Positions 45,594 to 54,294 of a DNA stretch of 64,000 nucleotides are shown piece by piece (position 1 is the first letter of the stretch; every line of letters starts with the position of its first letter). The notes under the pieces were generated by a model. The model was not told the origin of the DNA. It searched no databases and saw only the letters and a program-made list of their open reading frames with translations. Source of the stretch: Pseudomonadota bacterium (GTDB lineage: Bacteria; Pseudomonadota; Alphaproteobacteria; UBA8366); NCBI GenBank assembly GCA_036339585.1, contig JAYZAS010000001.1, positions 1 to 64,000 of the forward strand, in the 5' to 3' direction. A program made the position numbers and the translations under genes.

Positions 45594-47927
45594 TTACCTG
45601 TAAATGTAGATCGGACTTGTCCACGCTAGCGTGCCATCTTCCTGAGTTAACCGAATAAAAATACTGTTATCACCGCTATTTCTAAGTTTGAGATCCCGGG
45701 AAAATTTTATTGATGTATGCCGGTTTTTATTAGGCATACGGAAGACTTTCAAATATCTAGGTAGAACACCGCTCTCATCAAAAACTTCGTCCTCAAAGCC
45801 AATTTCTTCTAGCGGGATACCACATTTAACTAGTGGTGTTTCAAGCTTAAGGGTGCCCCCGTAGGGGTCCCCCACCCAAACATCAAATCCCCCAATATTG
45901 CCGGTGGTCAATGCTCTCCATTGCAATCCAGTTGTGCCTAACCGGTTAAGTGCCTTATCACGATTGAAAAAGTTTATTGGGGAAGCATCAATAATCTGAT
46001 TATCGGAAAACTGTGCTTCCCCATCCCAAATTACCTGTCGAAAGCGACCTCTATATTCCGCTCCCTCCCAAATCACACGAATACGATTTCCAAGCTCCTC
46101 TTGGGTATATGGACGAATAGTTTCTATATGCTCCAGTCCATTAAAGATATCTACCCGCTCGATTGGAGCTGCGCCCACAATATCCACACAAAGTTCCGCA
46201 TTACCGTCAGGCAAATGGACTATATCACCGATTACAGCAGAACCTGCGGCGAAGCCATCGGTGGGCCCCAGCTTCGGGTCATCATGATAAAGCGTGCCTT
46301 GATGTTCAAAGGTGACAGCTACATCTATAAACATTCGCCCGCCGTGGCCGCCAGTCGTGGCGTAATGTCTTCGCTTACGCATACAATCAAGTAACGCGGA
46401 CCGGGTCAATTCAGGCATTAAAAAACAGGTTAGGCCGCCCACAGCGCCAAATAATGAAGCCCCTGGGTAACTAGCACCAGGTCTACCTTTATGACCGTCG
46501 GAGTTAGCAACAATTCCACAACGATAACCCATTTCAAAAGCGTCTTTCACTAACCACTCGAAAGTACCCCACGATGAGTGCACTTCCATCGATTTTTCAA
46601 AATGACCATCATGTGCTAGCTTCACATCAGCATAACGCCCACCGCAGTGAGCATAAGTGACAACGTCAAATTCTTCACTTACCGTCAATGCCCCAAAAAG
46701 TTCGGCTGCGCTGTTACAATCTGTATCAATATCACTCTGATCTTCCACTAGCGCATGCGATGAACGCCGGATTTGCCTACCTTCTTCAGAGAAATAAACA
46801 TTCCGATCTCCACCCAGACCTGTATTGCCAGACCATTCATAGCCCGGTAGTACAACAAATTCACCGTCGGAATTAAACTCCGCAGACAAATGGTCAAGCT
46901 CTGCCCAAAAGTCATTTGTAATTTGAAAATCGTTAGCTTGGTGCCCAGTCGCATCTAAGAAGGCTTTGTCACGAGCGAAAGTGAAATATTGCCGCGCACT
47001 ATTGGTTCCAATAGATTCTTCTGACTGACCATGAAGGTCGCCCCACCAGTGCAATAAATCCGACTTCTCTAAAATACGAAGGGGGTTACTGCGCGTAACG
47101 GCTTTCCCTTTTTGATCAATCAACTCCACAACCACATCACCCAACTCTTTAACCATGAGCCCTTCAATAGTAACAGAATCAATCCCCGGCTTGAGTGTTA
47201 TGGTTTCTGGTAGCCCAATAATATCCAAATTCGCTTTTAAACCTAAAGTAAGATCACATTGGTCGGAGGGATTTCCCCACCTATCTTCACCCTTAATCCT
47301 AAGCACAAATAATTGCCCAGCAGTTCTCAACGTTGGTAACACAGCCACGTAATCTACAGGTGGGCCAGCTACAATACTAATAAACGGTTGCAGTGGTAAC
47401 GGTTGGTAATTGTATGTAGCAATCGGATCTACTAACGTGTGAAACTCAAAGGTATCTTCCAAAAATGTTTGCAGACGCATTCCCGGAGACCCGTGCCTCG
47501 TTTCACCAAATGTAATGGTTATGGTGTCTCCTTCACGAAGGAAACCTTTAACTACCTTTATATAAAGTGTGCGATCCCAAGGACGTACATTCCCTTTGGG
47601 ATCATAATGATACTCAAGAACGGCATCATTGCTTGCCTTTATGGTCGTATAATTATCCCACTTTGGATCTTCAAATTGTGGCCTTGTCTGATCGGAAGCA
47701 AATCGGAAACACACACGCATTGAACCCGAATCATCTATGCCGAATTTCCCTGCCGTGTATACAAGTTGAAAAGTCTGGTATGAGCCAGCCTCAAATTCAC
47801 CTGTTGGCGTCAATGCAACGCTTCCCAATTCCTCTTGTCTTATAGGTGCTCTTATAGGACTACTCGCCTCACCACCTTGCGGACCAACAGCAGAGTCGTC
47901 AGGACTTCCCATTGGCCTTTCAATCAT
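45594..47927 (-). CDS. DUF3604 protein with PHP-like metal-binding domain
   Basis: 777 residues of the DUF3604 family (PF12228). An N-terminal beta-rich region to about 310 (DYVAVLPTLRTAGQLFVLRIKG) precedes the metallohydrolase-like domain: WGDLHGQSEESIGTN is the PHP-type HxH-like entry, then LPGYEWSGNTGLGGDRNVYF, VTYAHCGGRYADVK, MEVHSSWGTFEW and IVANSDGHKGRPGASYPG carry the remaining His/Asp ligands. Function of the family is not established. ATG 47927 is preferred since GGGGGGAG stands three bases before it; the frame runs back to 47975. Lies between the Anbu operon and xsc. Confidence 0.88.
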   Translation of the reverse strand: MIERPMGSPDDSAVGPQGGEASSPIRAPIRQEELGSVALTPTGEFEAGSYQTFQLVYTAGKFGIDDSGSMRVCFRFASDQTRPQFEDPKWDNYTTIKASNDAVLEYHYDPKGNVRPWDRTLYIKVVKGFLREGDTITITFGETRHGSPGMRLQTFLEDTFEFHTLVDPIATYNYQPLPLQPFISIVAGPPVDYVAVLPTLRTAGQLFVLRIKGEDRWGNPSDQCDLTLGLKANLDIIGLPETITLKPGIDSVTIEGLMVKELGDVVVELIDQKGKAVTRSNPLRILEKSDLLHWWGDLHGQSEESIGTNSARQYFTFARDKAFLDATGHQANDFQITNDFWAELDHLSAEFNSDGEFVVLPGYEWSGNTGLGGDRNVYFSEEGRQIRRSSHALVEDQSDIDTDCNSAAELFGALTVSEEFDVVTYAHCGGRYADVKLAHDGHFEKSMEVHSSWGTFEWLVKDAFEMGYRCGIVANSDGHKGRPGASYPGASLFGAVGGLTCFLMPELTRSALLDCMRKRRHYATTGGHGGRMFIDVAVTFEHQGTLYHDDPKLGPTDGFAAGSAVIGDIVHLPDGNAELCVDIVGAAPIERVDIFNGLEHIETIRPYTQEELGNRIRVIWEGAEYRGRFRQVIWDGEAQFSDNQIIDASPINFFNRDKALNRLGTTGLQWRALTTGNIGGFDVWVGDPYGGTLKLETPLVKCGIPLEEIGFEDEVFDESGVLPRYLKVFRMPNKNRHTSIKFSRDLKLRNSGDNSIFIRLTQEDGTLAWTSPIYIYR

Positions 47928-48113
47928 TTTCTCCCCCCGATAAAGCAAATTATTGACACCATAACCTATGTTCAACCGCAGTGTATCTCCCTTGTGAAAG
48001 TTTGGAAATTTTATCTCAAGCTAGGCTGAACTTGTACAAACCACTCTAGAAAACATATCGTTTAGATAAATTTACCCCTCAAACGGCATTCTTCGTTAGC
48101 AGTCTTAGTTGAA

Positions 48114-48137
48114 GGCCCGCCAATCCTGTGGCGGGCC
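48114..48137 (-). terminator. Strong hairpin downstream of xsc
   Basis: Perfect 9-bp GC-rich inverted repeat (48114-48122 with 48129-48137) and a 6-base loop, about 25 bases past the xsc stop on the minus strand. The T-tract on that strand is weak, so it may be a rho-aided or bidirectional barrier. Confidence 0.55.
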
Positions 48138-48162
48138 CATTTTATAATGGATGTGCCATTTT

Positions 48163-49935
48163 TTATTGCGGCCGCATGTCTGCAGGATCTATATCGGCAA
48201 CGATAGTAGGATTCTTCATTGCATCTCGACGGAAAGGTTCCCCTAACTCTTGGTTTAATAATACTTCGATAAAAGTCGTTTTGTTATCATTCATCTGAGC
48301 GTCCACGGCCTTTGCCAACTCATCGGTTAGCTCATCCATAGTGCCAACTTGAACACCGTGTACACCGCACGCCTTTGCAATTTCCGCATATTTTACATCA
48401 AGATCAAGCTCAGTGCCGACGAAATTATCGTCGAACCATAGCGTGGTATTGCGTTTTTCAGCACCCCATTGGTAGTTGCGGAAAATTACCATGGTTATCG
48501 GCGGCCACGGATCTCGCCCACATGCGGTCATCTCATTCATCGAAATACCAAACGCACCATCGCCAGCGAACCCTACAACAGGGGTATCAGGACAGGCTAT
48601 CTTCGCACCTAGTATTGCAGGAAAACCATATCCGCAGGGGCCGAATAAGCCTGGCGCTAAATACTTCCTACCAGTCTCAAAAGTAGGGTAGGCATTTCCT
48701 ATCGCACAATTGTTGCCAATGTCTGAAGAAATTATGGCTTCTTCTGGTAATGACGCTTGGATTGCTCTCCATGCCATCCGTGCTGACATTCTATTAGGCT
48801 CGCGATCACGCGCGCGCTCATTCCAAGTCGTGCCAGGATCATCATCTTCGTGATCCATGGATGAGAGCTTCTGTAACCAAGCCGATTTGGTTTGTTGGAT
48901 AAGTGCAAGCCTACCTTCTCGCCCGTTATCACCGGCAGTCGGCTCTAATGCTTCTGTAAGCTGTTCCGCAACCATTTTTGCATCGCCCTGAATTGCTACG
49001 CTGACTTTTTTGGTCAGACCAATGCGGTCGGGATTAATATCTACTTGAATTACCTTAGCTTTCGCAGGCCAATAATCAACCCCGTAACCTGGCAATGTTG
49101 AAAAAGGATTTAATCGGGTCCCAAGTGCTAAGACCACATCAGCTTTCGCGATTAGCTCCATAGCTGCTTTGGATCCATTATAGCCAAGCGGACCAACAGA
49201 TAATGGATGTGTTCCTGGAAATGCGTCATTGTGCTGATAACCACAACAAACTGGTGCACTTAATTTTTCTGCCAGCACTGCAGAAGCTGAAATTGCATCG
49301 GATAACACTACTCCAGCTCCATTCAACATGACTGGAAACTTCGCATTTGAAAGCAGCTCTGCCGCTCGAGCAATCCCGGAACGGCCTCCCGATGGCTTCT
49401 CAATGTCAATCACTTCCGGTAATTCAATATCAATGACTTGTGTCCAAAAATCTCTTGGTACGTTTATCTGCGCAGGAGCACTCCCCCTCCAAGCTTGCGC
49501 TATCACTCGATTGAGTACTTCAGCGACACGCGATGGATCGAGCACTTCTTCTTGATAACAGACCATATCCTCAAAAACAGCCATTTGGGGAATTTCCTGG
49601 AAACCCCCTTGCCCCATTGTTTTATTGGCAGCCTGTGGAGTTACTAACAGGAGCGGTGTGTGGTTCCAGTAAGCGGTTTTAACCGGCGTTACAAAATTTG
49701 TTATGCCGGGGCCATTTTGAGCAATCATCATACTCATCTTGCCACTTGCGCGAGTAAAGCCATCAGCCATCATTCCGGCATTGCACTCATGGGCGCAATC
49801 CCAGAAAGAAATACCTGCTTTCGGGAACAAATCTGATATAGGCATCATCGCTGAACCTATTATACCAAAAGCATGTTCAATGCCTTGGCGTTGTAATACT
49901 TTAACAAAGGCTTCCTCGGTAGTCATCTGAGCCAT
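48163..49935 (-). CDS. xsc: Sulfoacetaldehyde acetyltransferase Xsc
   Basis: 590 residues of the ThDP-dependent enzyme that converts sulfoacetaldehyde and phosphate to acetyl phosphate and sulfite. The N-terminus is close to known Xsc: FGIIGSAMMPISDLFPKAGI, WDCAHECNAGMMADGFTRA with the cofactor Glu, MMIAQNGPGITNFVTPVKTA and LLLVTPQAANKTMGQGG. The ThDP/Mg loop reads VVGFAGDGAFGISMNE then IFRNYQWGAEKRNT. ATG 49935 follows AAGGAGG at eight bases and is preferred to an upstream ATG at 49968. It is divergent from the SauS-like gene, with about 290 bases between. Confidence 0.95.
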   Translation of the reverse strand: MAQMTTEEAFVKVLQRQGIEHAFGIIGSAMMPISDLFPKAGISFWDCAHECNAGMMADGFTRASGKMSMMIAQNGPGITNFVTPVKTAYWNHTPLLLVTPQAANKTMGQGGFQEIPQMAVFEDMVCYQEEVLDPSRVAEVLNRVIAQAWRGSAPAQINVPRDFWTQVIDIELPEVIDIEKPSGGRSGIARAAELLSNAKFPVMLNGAGVVLSDAISASAVLAEKLSAPVCCGYQHNDAFPGTHPLSVGPLGYNGSKAAMELIAKADVVLALGTRLNPFSTLPGYGVDYWPAKAKVIQVDINPDRIGLTKKVSVAIQGDAKMVAEQLTEALEPTAGDNGREGRLALIQQTKSAWLQKLSSMDHEDDDPGTTWNERARDREPNRMSARMAWRAIQASLPEEAIISSDIGNNCAIGNAYPTFETGRKYLAPGLFGPCGYGFPAILGAKIACPDTPVVGFAGDGAFGISMNEMTACGRDPWPPITMVIFRNYQWGAEKRNTTLWFDDNFVGTELDLDVKYAEIAKACGVHGVQVGTMDELTDELAKAVDAQMNDNKTTFIEVLLNQELGEPFRRDAMKNPTIVADIDPADMRPQ

Positions 49936-50222
49936 TTGTTGAGCCTCCTTGGTAATGTTCATTTGCACATTTATTTAACGGATGAAGCAGCCATTGTCGC
50001 CTCTTATGTCCAAATTTGAAAAATCTACCGTAAAAAAATTGCATTGCTCTTTTACGATCTAAACTTCAATAATTTTGCATAAAGGTACTGTTTTTTGAGA
50101 CTACGCTTTTTACCGGCTCAATTACAGAACGAAATGCCATATTTTGAAACAAGGATTGTAAAAGTGCTATCCATTTCTGGCCTTTAACTTATAGAATTAA
50201 CCGGTATTGCAGGAGAGACATA
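49936..50222. promoter_or_regulatory. Divergent promoter region between xsc and the SauS-like gene
   Basis: About 287 bases separate the two starts. The region is AT-rich near 50020-50100. No dyad strong enough to name as an operator was seen; the shared spacer suggests coordinated control. Confidence 0.45.
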
Positions 50223-51647
50223 ATGCAAAAGGCCCAAAATATTCATGCTAACCAAGATGATTTGGCCGTCATTGACAAATTAATTGCTAATGCGAAACAA
50301 GCAATGGCACAGATCCTCTCCGCCAATCAAGATCGTGTTGATGAAGCTGTAACAGCTTTATGCTGGGCAATCTACAAACCAGAAAATGCTCGTGAAACAG
50401 CTAAACTTGCAGTAGCTGGAACGGGGTTGGGAAATGTTGAAGACAAAATTATAAAAAATCAACGCAAGAATTTTGGCACGCTTAGGGACCTACTTCGGGT
50501 TAAAACAGTCGGCATTATAGAAAAGTTGCCGGAAAGGGGATTGGTCAAATACGCCAAACCTGTTGGAGTTGTTGGCGCAGTAGTACCGTCCACAAATCCC
50601 TGTGCTACCCCGGTTAATAAAGCAATGATGGCAATAAAGGGCCGTAATGCAGTCATAATAGCTCCATCACCAGCTGGCCTGCAGGCAACTGGACGCACGG
50701 TTGAGCTGATGCGAAGCGAACTTGAGAAAATAGGATTGCCTGCAAATCTTGTACAAATACTACCTGGTCCAATTTCTAAAAATTTGACTAACACGCTAAT
50801 GCAAGAATGTGACCTTGTGGTTGTAACCGGCTCACAAAACAATGTTCGCAATGCTTACAAAAGCGGCACGCCCGCAATAGGTGTAGGAGCGGGTAACGTG
50901 CCGGTGATTATTGATGCAAGTGCAGACTTAAATGATGCCGCAAGAAAGATAATGGCATCAAAATGCTTTGATAATGCAACCTCGTGTTCGTCGGAGAATT
51001 CAGTAACTATTCAGGATAGTATTTATGAAGAAGCTATCGATGCACTCACGAGGGTCGGCGGATACATGTGTACCAACGATGATAAACAGAAGATTCTTGA
51101 CCATCTCTGGGTGGATGGTCATCTAAACAGACATGCATTAGCCAAAGACCCTGATGTCTTTGCTGATGTTTGTGGTCTACCCGTAGCCGCGAAACAAGCA
51201 AAATTCTTTATGATCGAAGATACTGGGGCCGGCCCTGAGAAACCTCTCTCAGGTGAAAAACTCTCACTAGCACTTACCATATATCGCGTTCCAGATATTG
51301 AAGCAGCCATTAGCCAAGTAAAAGATGTTCTTAAATATCAGGGTATGGGTCATTCTGTGGGTATACACACCAAGACCATTAAAAATGCTGAATTATTAGC
51401 CGAACGCCTTGACGTCGTTCGCGTGCTCGTGAACCAGGCTCATACCTTTGGAAATGGCGGAAGTTTTGACAACGGGCTAGGATTCACACTGACGATGGGT
51501 TGTGGAACTTGGGCTGGTAATTCAATAAGTGAGAATCTCGCATATCACCATTTCATCAACGTGACACATCTGGTTGAGACAATCCCGGAAGATAAGCCGA
51601 GCGAGGAGGAATTATTCGGCACCTATTGGGGTAAATACGGCAAATAG
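50223..51647 (+). CDS. sauS: CoA-acylating aldehyde dehydrogenase, SauS-like
   Basis: 474 residues of the acylating aldehyde dehydrogenase family (EutE/SauS branch). The nucleotide motifs VVGAVVPSTNPCATPVNKA and VVVTGSQNNVRNAYKSG, GVGAGNVPVIID, and the catalytic Cys in FDNATSCSSENSVT are conserved, the last being the version found in sulfoacetaldehyde dehydrogenase. In reverse of EutE it would reduce sulfoacetyl-CoA to sulfoacetaldehyde for Xsc. A microcompartment context is not seen. Followed by the two-subunit CoA ligase genes after 31 bases. Without biochemistry, propionaldehyde or acetaldehyde type activity remains possible. Confidence 0.8.
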   Translation: MQKAQNIHANQDDLAVIDKLIANAKQAMAQILSANQDRVDEAVTALCWAIYKPENARETAKLAVAGTGLGNVEDKIIKNQRKNFGTLRDLLRVKTVGIIEKLPERGLVKYAKPVGVVGAVVPSTNPCATPVNKAMMAIKGRNAVIIAPSPAGLQATGRTVELMRSELEKIGLPANLVQILPGPISKNLTNTLMQECDLVVVTGSQNNVRNAYKSGTPAIGVGAGNVPVIIDASADLNDAARKIMASKCFDNATSCSSENSVTIQDSIYEEAIDALTRVGGYMCTNDDKQKILDHLWVDGHLNRHALAKDPDVFADVCGLPVAAKQAKFFMIEDTGAGPEKPLSGEKLSLALTIYRVPDIEAAISQVKDVLKYQGMGHSVGIHTKTIKNAELLAERLDVVRVLVNQAHTFGNGGSFDNGLGFTLTMGCGTWAGNSISENLAYHHFINVTHLVETIPEDKPSEEELFGTYWGKYGK

Positions 51648-51678
51648 ATACAATCAGCTAAAAACGATCGGACGTGAG

Positions 51679-52836
51679 ATGAATTTTGAAGAAAGTACAG
51701 CCAAGCTACTACTCGAGGAGGAAGGAATCGCCATACCACACGGCAAGGTAGTGACAACTTTGCAGCAAGCAAGCAAGGTTGCCGATGAAATAGGTCCGTG
51801 TGTAGTAAAGGCGCAGGTGCCCAGCGGCAAACGTGGCAAAGCTGGGGGCATCAAACTGGCCAAAACCCCACAAGAGACAGCGGCAGCAGCCGGCGACATC
51901 CTTGGCATGCAGATTGGTGGCTATAAAGTAAAAAAATTACTGGTTGAAGAACAAAAAGATATAGAGCGTGAACTCTACCTAGCGATCATAAACGATTCAG
52001 AGACCCGCAGCCCTACCCTCCTATTTTCAACACTTGGTGGTATGGATATTGAGACTGCTGCCATTCAAGATCCGAAACAGGTGTACCGTATGGCAATAAA
52101 CATTTCTGCGGGGCTTAAAACAAGCTGCATCATAAATTTTCTACAACAATCGAACTTAGGAGATGAAAAAGCCAACATTGCTGATATATCTTTAAAACTT
52201 TATTCTTTGTACCGTCGATACGACGCCGAATTATTGGAGATCAATCCCCTTGTATTGACTAAGACTAATGAAATTATTGCACTCGATTGCAAATTTTCAA
52301 TGGATGACTCGGCTATTCAGCGTCATGCTGAATTAGCTCTAAATGGATGCCCTGAAAAGGTTACAAAACTTGAGGCGGATGCGAAGGCCTTGGGCCTGAA
52401 ATATATCGAACTCGATGGCTCGGTAGGCATTTTGGCAAATGGCGCCGGCTTAACCATGACGACCATGGATGTCGTAAAATTCTATGGTGGCAAACCGGCA
52501 AACTTTATGGAAATTGGTGGCGAGGCATACACTAAAGGAAAGCCAGCGCTCGAATTGGTCTTGGCAAATAAAAAAGTGAAAAGCTTAGTTATCAACTTTT
52601 GTGGAGCTTTTGCTCGTTGTGACGTTATGGCAGAAGGCATCATTGCAGCATGGGAAGAAATTCATCCAACATTGCCGGTTTTCTTTTCAGTTCATGGGAC
52701 AGGTGATGAGGACGCCCGACAAATGCTGAAGCAGAGGCTTGGCATCTCCCCCTACGATACGATGGACCAAGCTTGTGAAGCTGCAGTAAAAGCAGCGCAA
52801 GCGGCTGAGAGAGGGGGGGGAATTGATTGTTCGTAA
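51679..52836 (+). CDS. ADP-forming acyl-CoA synthetase beta (SucC-like), SauP/Q-like subunit
   Basis: 385 residues of the ATP-grasp, succinyl-CoA-synthetase-beta-like subunit. ESTAKLLLEEEGIAIPHG opens the ATP-grasp domain; PSGKRGKAGGIKLAKTPQE, LVEEQKDIERELYLAI, and LEINPLVLTKTNEIIALDCKF are family motifs, and the CoA-ligase domain has GSVGILANGAGLTMTTMDVV and NFMEIGGEA. It partners the next gene; the pair could charge sulfoacetate with CoA at the cost of ATP to ADP. True sucCD would be expected beside sucAB or mdh, which are absent. Its final codons run through eight G before the stop. Confidence 0.8.
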   Translation: MNFEESTAKLLLEEEGIAIPHGKVVTTLQQASKVADEIGPCVVKAQVPSGKRGKAGGIKLAKTPQETAAAAGDILGMQIGGYKVKKLLVEEQKDIERELYLAIINDSETRSPTLLFSTLGGMDIETAAIQDPKQVYRMAINISAGLKTSCIINFLQQSNLGDEKANIADISLKLYSLYRRYDAELLEINPLVLTKTNEIIALDCKFSMDDSAIQRHAELALNGCPEKVTKLEADAKALGLKYIELDGSVGILANGAGLTMTTMDVVKFYGGKPANFMEIGGEAYTKGKPALELVLANKKVKSLVINFCGAFARCDVMAEGIIAAWEEIHPTLPVFFSVHGTGDEDARQMLKQRLGISPYDTMDQACEAAVKAAQAAERGGGIDCS

Positions 52837-53698
52837 ACATGAGCGAGTTATGATCCAGGGTATTACTGGCAAACAAGGAACGTTTTGGACCAAACATATG
52901 CAACACTATGGGACTAATGTTGTTGGTGGAATCGTGCCAAAAAAGGGGGGGCACAATCACCTAGGCGTACCGGTTTTTGATAATGCTTATGATGCCATGA
53001 GGGAGGTACCATTCGATGTGGCCGGACTCTTTGTACCACCATATTTTGCAAAAGTCGGAGCAATTGATGCGATAGAGGCCGGTGTAAAAAAATTAGTCAT
53101 ACTCACCGAACATATTCCAGTACATGATGTAATGGAGATTGTTGCCGCCGGCAAGGCAAACAAGACACAGATTATTGGACCAAATACCACCGGAGTTGCC
53201 ACACCGGGGGAATGTTTCATCGGGTTTATGCCCGCGTTTAATAAAAATATTATGACTGCCGGAAACGTTGGGATTATTTCAAGGAGTGGTAGCCTTGGTA
53301 CATTAATATCTCTAAACATTACACAGGCTGGCCTTGGGCAATCGGCATTCATAGGAATAGGTGGTGATCCAGTGATAGGAACAACGACCTTGGCTGCGCT
53401 CAAATGTCTAGATAAGGATGACAGAACGAAGGCCGTTTTCATTCTTGGTGAGATAGGCGGGACTATGGAAGAATTAGCAGCGGAGTATGCGAGTACCATG
53501 CAAAAACCAGTGGTCGCATTTATAGCTGGCGGTGCAGCGCCGAAGGGAAAGAAAATGGGTCACGCGGGTGCAATAGTTTCTGGAAATAAAGGTACCTATA
53601 ATTCAAAGCGCTACGCTTTAATGGAGGCTGGCGTCCATGTCATCGATACACCCTCCGATGCGGGATCAGCAATGGTGGCTGCCCTAAAAACTATGTAA
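52823..53698 (+). CDS. ADP-forming acyl-CoA synthetase alpha (SucD-like), SauP/Q-like subunit
   Basis: 291 residues of the succinyl-CoA-synthetase alpha type. The CoA-binding RVMIQGITGKQGTFW loop, GPNTTGVATPGECFIGFMP, ISRSGSLGTLI and the active-site phosphohistidine in KKMGHAGAIVSGNKGTYNSK are all present. TTG 52823 is taken as start because the conserved N-terminus begins there and G8-AA sits right before it; the gene overlaps its partner by 14 bases, suggesting translational coupling. Partner, neighbours and lack of a citric-acid operon favour a sulfoacetate-CoA ligase role over SucD. Confidence 0.8.
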   Translation: MIVRKHERVMIQGITGKQGTFWTKHMQHYGTNVVGGIVPKKGGHNHLGVPVFDNAYDAMREVPFDVAGLFVPPYFAKVGAIDAIEAGVKKLVILTEHIPVHDVMEIVAAGKANKTQIIGPNTTGVATPGECFIGFMPAFNKNIMTAGNVGIISRSGSLGTLISLNITQAGLGQSAFIGIGGDPVIGTTTLAALKCLDKDDRTKAVFILGEIGGTMEELAAEYASTMQKPVVAFIAGGAAPKGKKMGHAGAIVSGNKGTYNSKRYALMEAGVHVIDTPSDAGSAMVAALKTM

Positions 53699-54123
53699 GC
53701 GTTTTTTCTTTTTTTAATGTTGTCAATTTTTTTAGGATTCCCGTTCAAATCATGACCAAAATTGAACGCCTAGTGTTGACGTACGCTCACTTTACTAAAA
53801 GCATCTTTTATCCCAACACGTGCCAATTACGCCTTCCGCGGGGCATGACGAATGCACCACCCGAGCACTTGATCTGCCGTCTTAGCCAATCGAGGCCCAA
53901 TGCCAAAGCGCCTGTACCGTGGTTCACGTGCAAGAAACCTGTGCTCCTCCAGCTGCCTTAATGTTCAGTGGATAGTTAGTTTTGGCCGCCCACCCAGCTA
54001 GCTGCTTCAAAGAGCCCATGTGTCGGCCTTGTCTCAGTGAGAGGTCAACGGCTTGGCGAGCTTTAACAGCAATGGAGTCGGGTTCAGATGCCATCAACTG
54101 AGCCGTATTTTCTTTGATTATGT
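53699..54123. other. Intergenic region with a possible decayed short gene
   Basis: On the minus strand a frame runs from within the tRNA to 53924 and its non-tRNA part encodes QAVDLSLRQGRHMGSLKQLA and nearby residues with ordinary protein composition; a second frame shifted by one base continues with RFLAREPRYRRFGIGPRLAK to about 53850. The join suggests a frameshifted remnant of about 85 codons, unrecognised. No other feature was seen. Confidence 0.3.
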
Positions 54124-54208
54124 TGGTGCGGGCGGAGGGACTCGAACCCTCAACCCCGAAAGGAACGGATTTTAAGTCCGTCGCGTATGCCAATTCCGCC
54201 ACGCCCGC
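54124..54208 (-). tRNA. tRNA-Leu (UAA)
   Basis: A type II tRNA of 85 bases including an encoded CCA (54124-54126). The acceptor arms GCGGGCG and CGCCCGC pair fully, the D-arm GGCGGAATTGGCA and T-arm GGTTCGAGTCC are standard, a variable arm of about 12-15 bases is present, and the anticodon loop CTTAAAA gives UAA. It stands alone, read toward the sulfoacetate operon. Confidence 0.96.
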
Positions 54209-54294
54209 ACTACTTTTATTTTAAAGGAGGGTTGGCTCGGGGACAATTGCTGTTTCGATTTCTTGAAAAATTTGCAGCAAAAAATCCGTACCAA

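Noticed and set aside
53752-53961. 69-codon plus-strand frame MTKIERLV...
   Set aside because: No similarity or ribosome binding site; the opposite strand looks more protein-like.
54127-54202. Protein frame inside the tRNA-Leu (GVEGSSPSART type)
   Set aside because: This is the well-known spurious translation of a tRNA T-arm; the tRNA explains the sequence fully.
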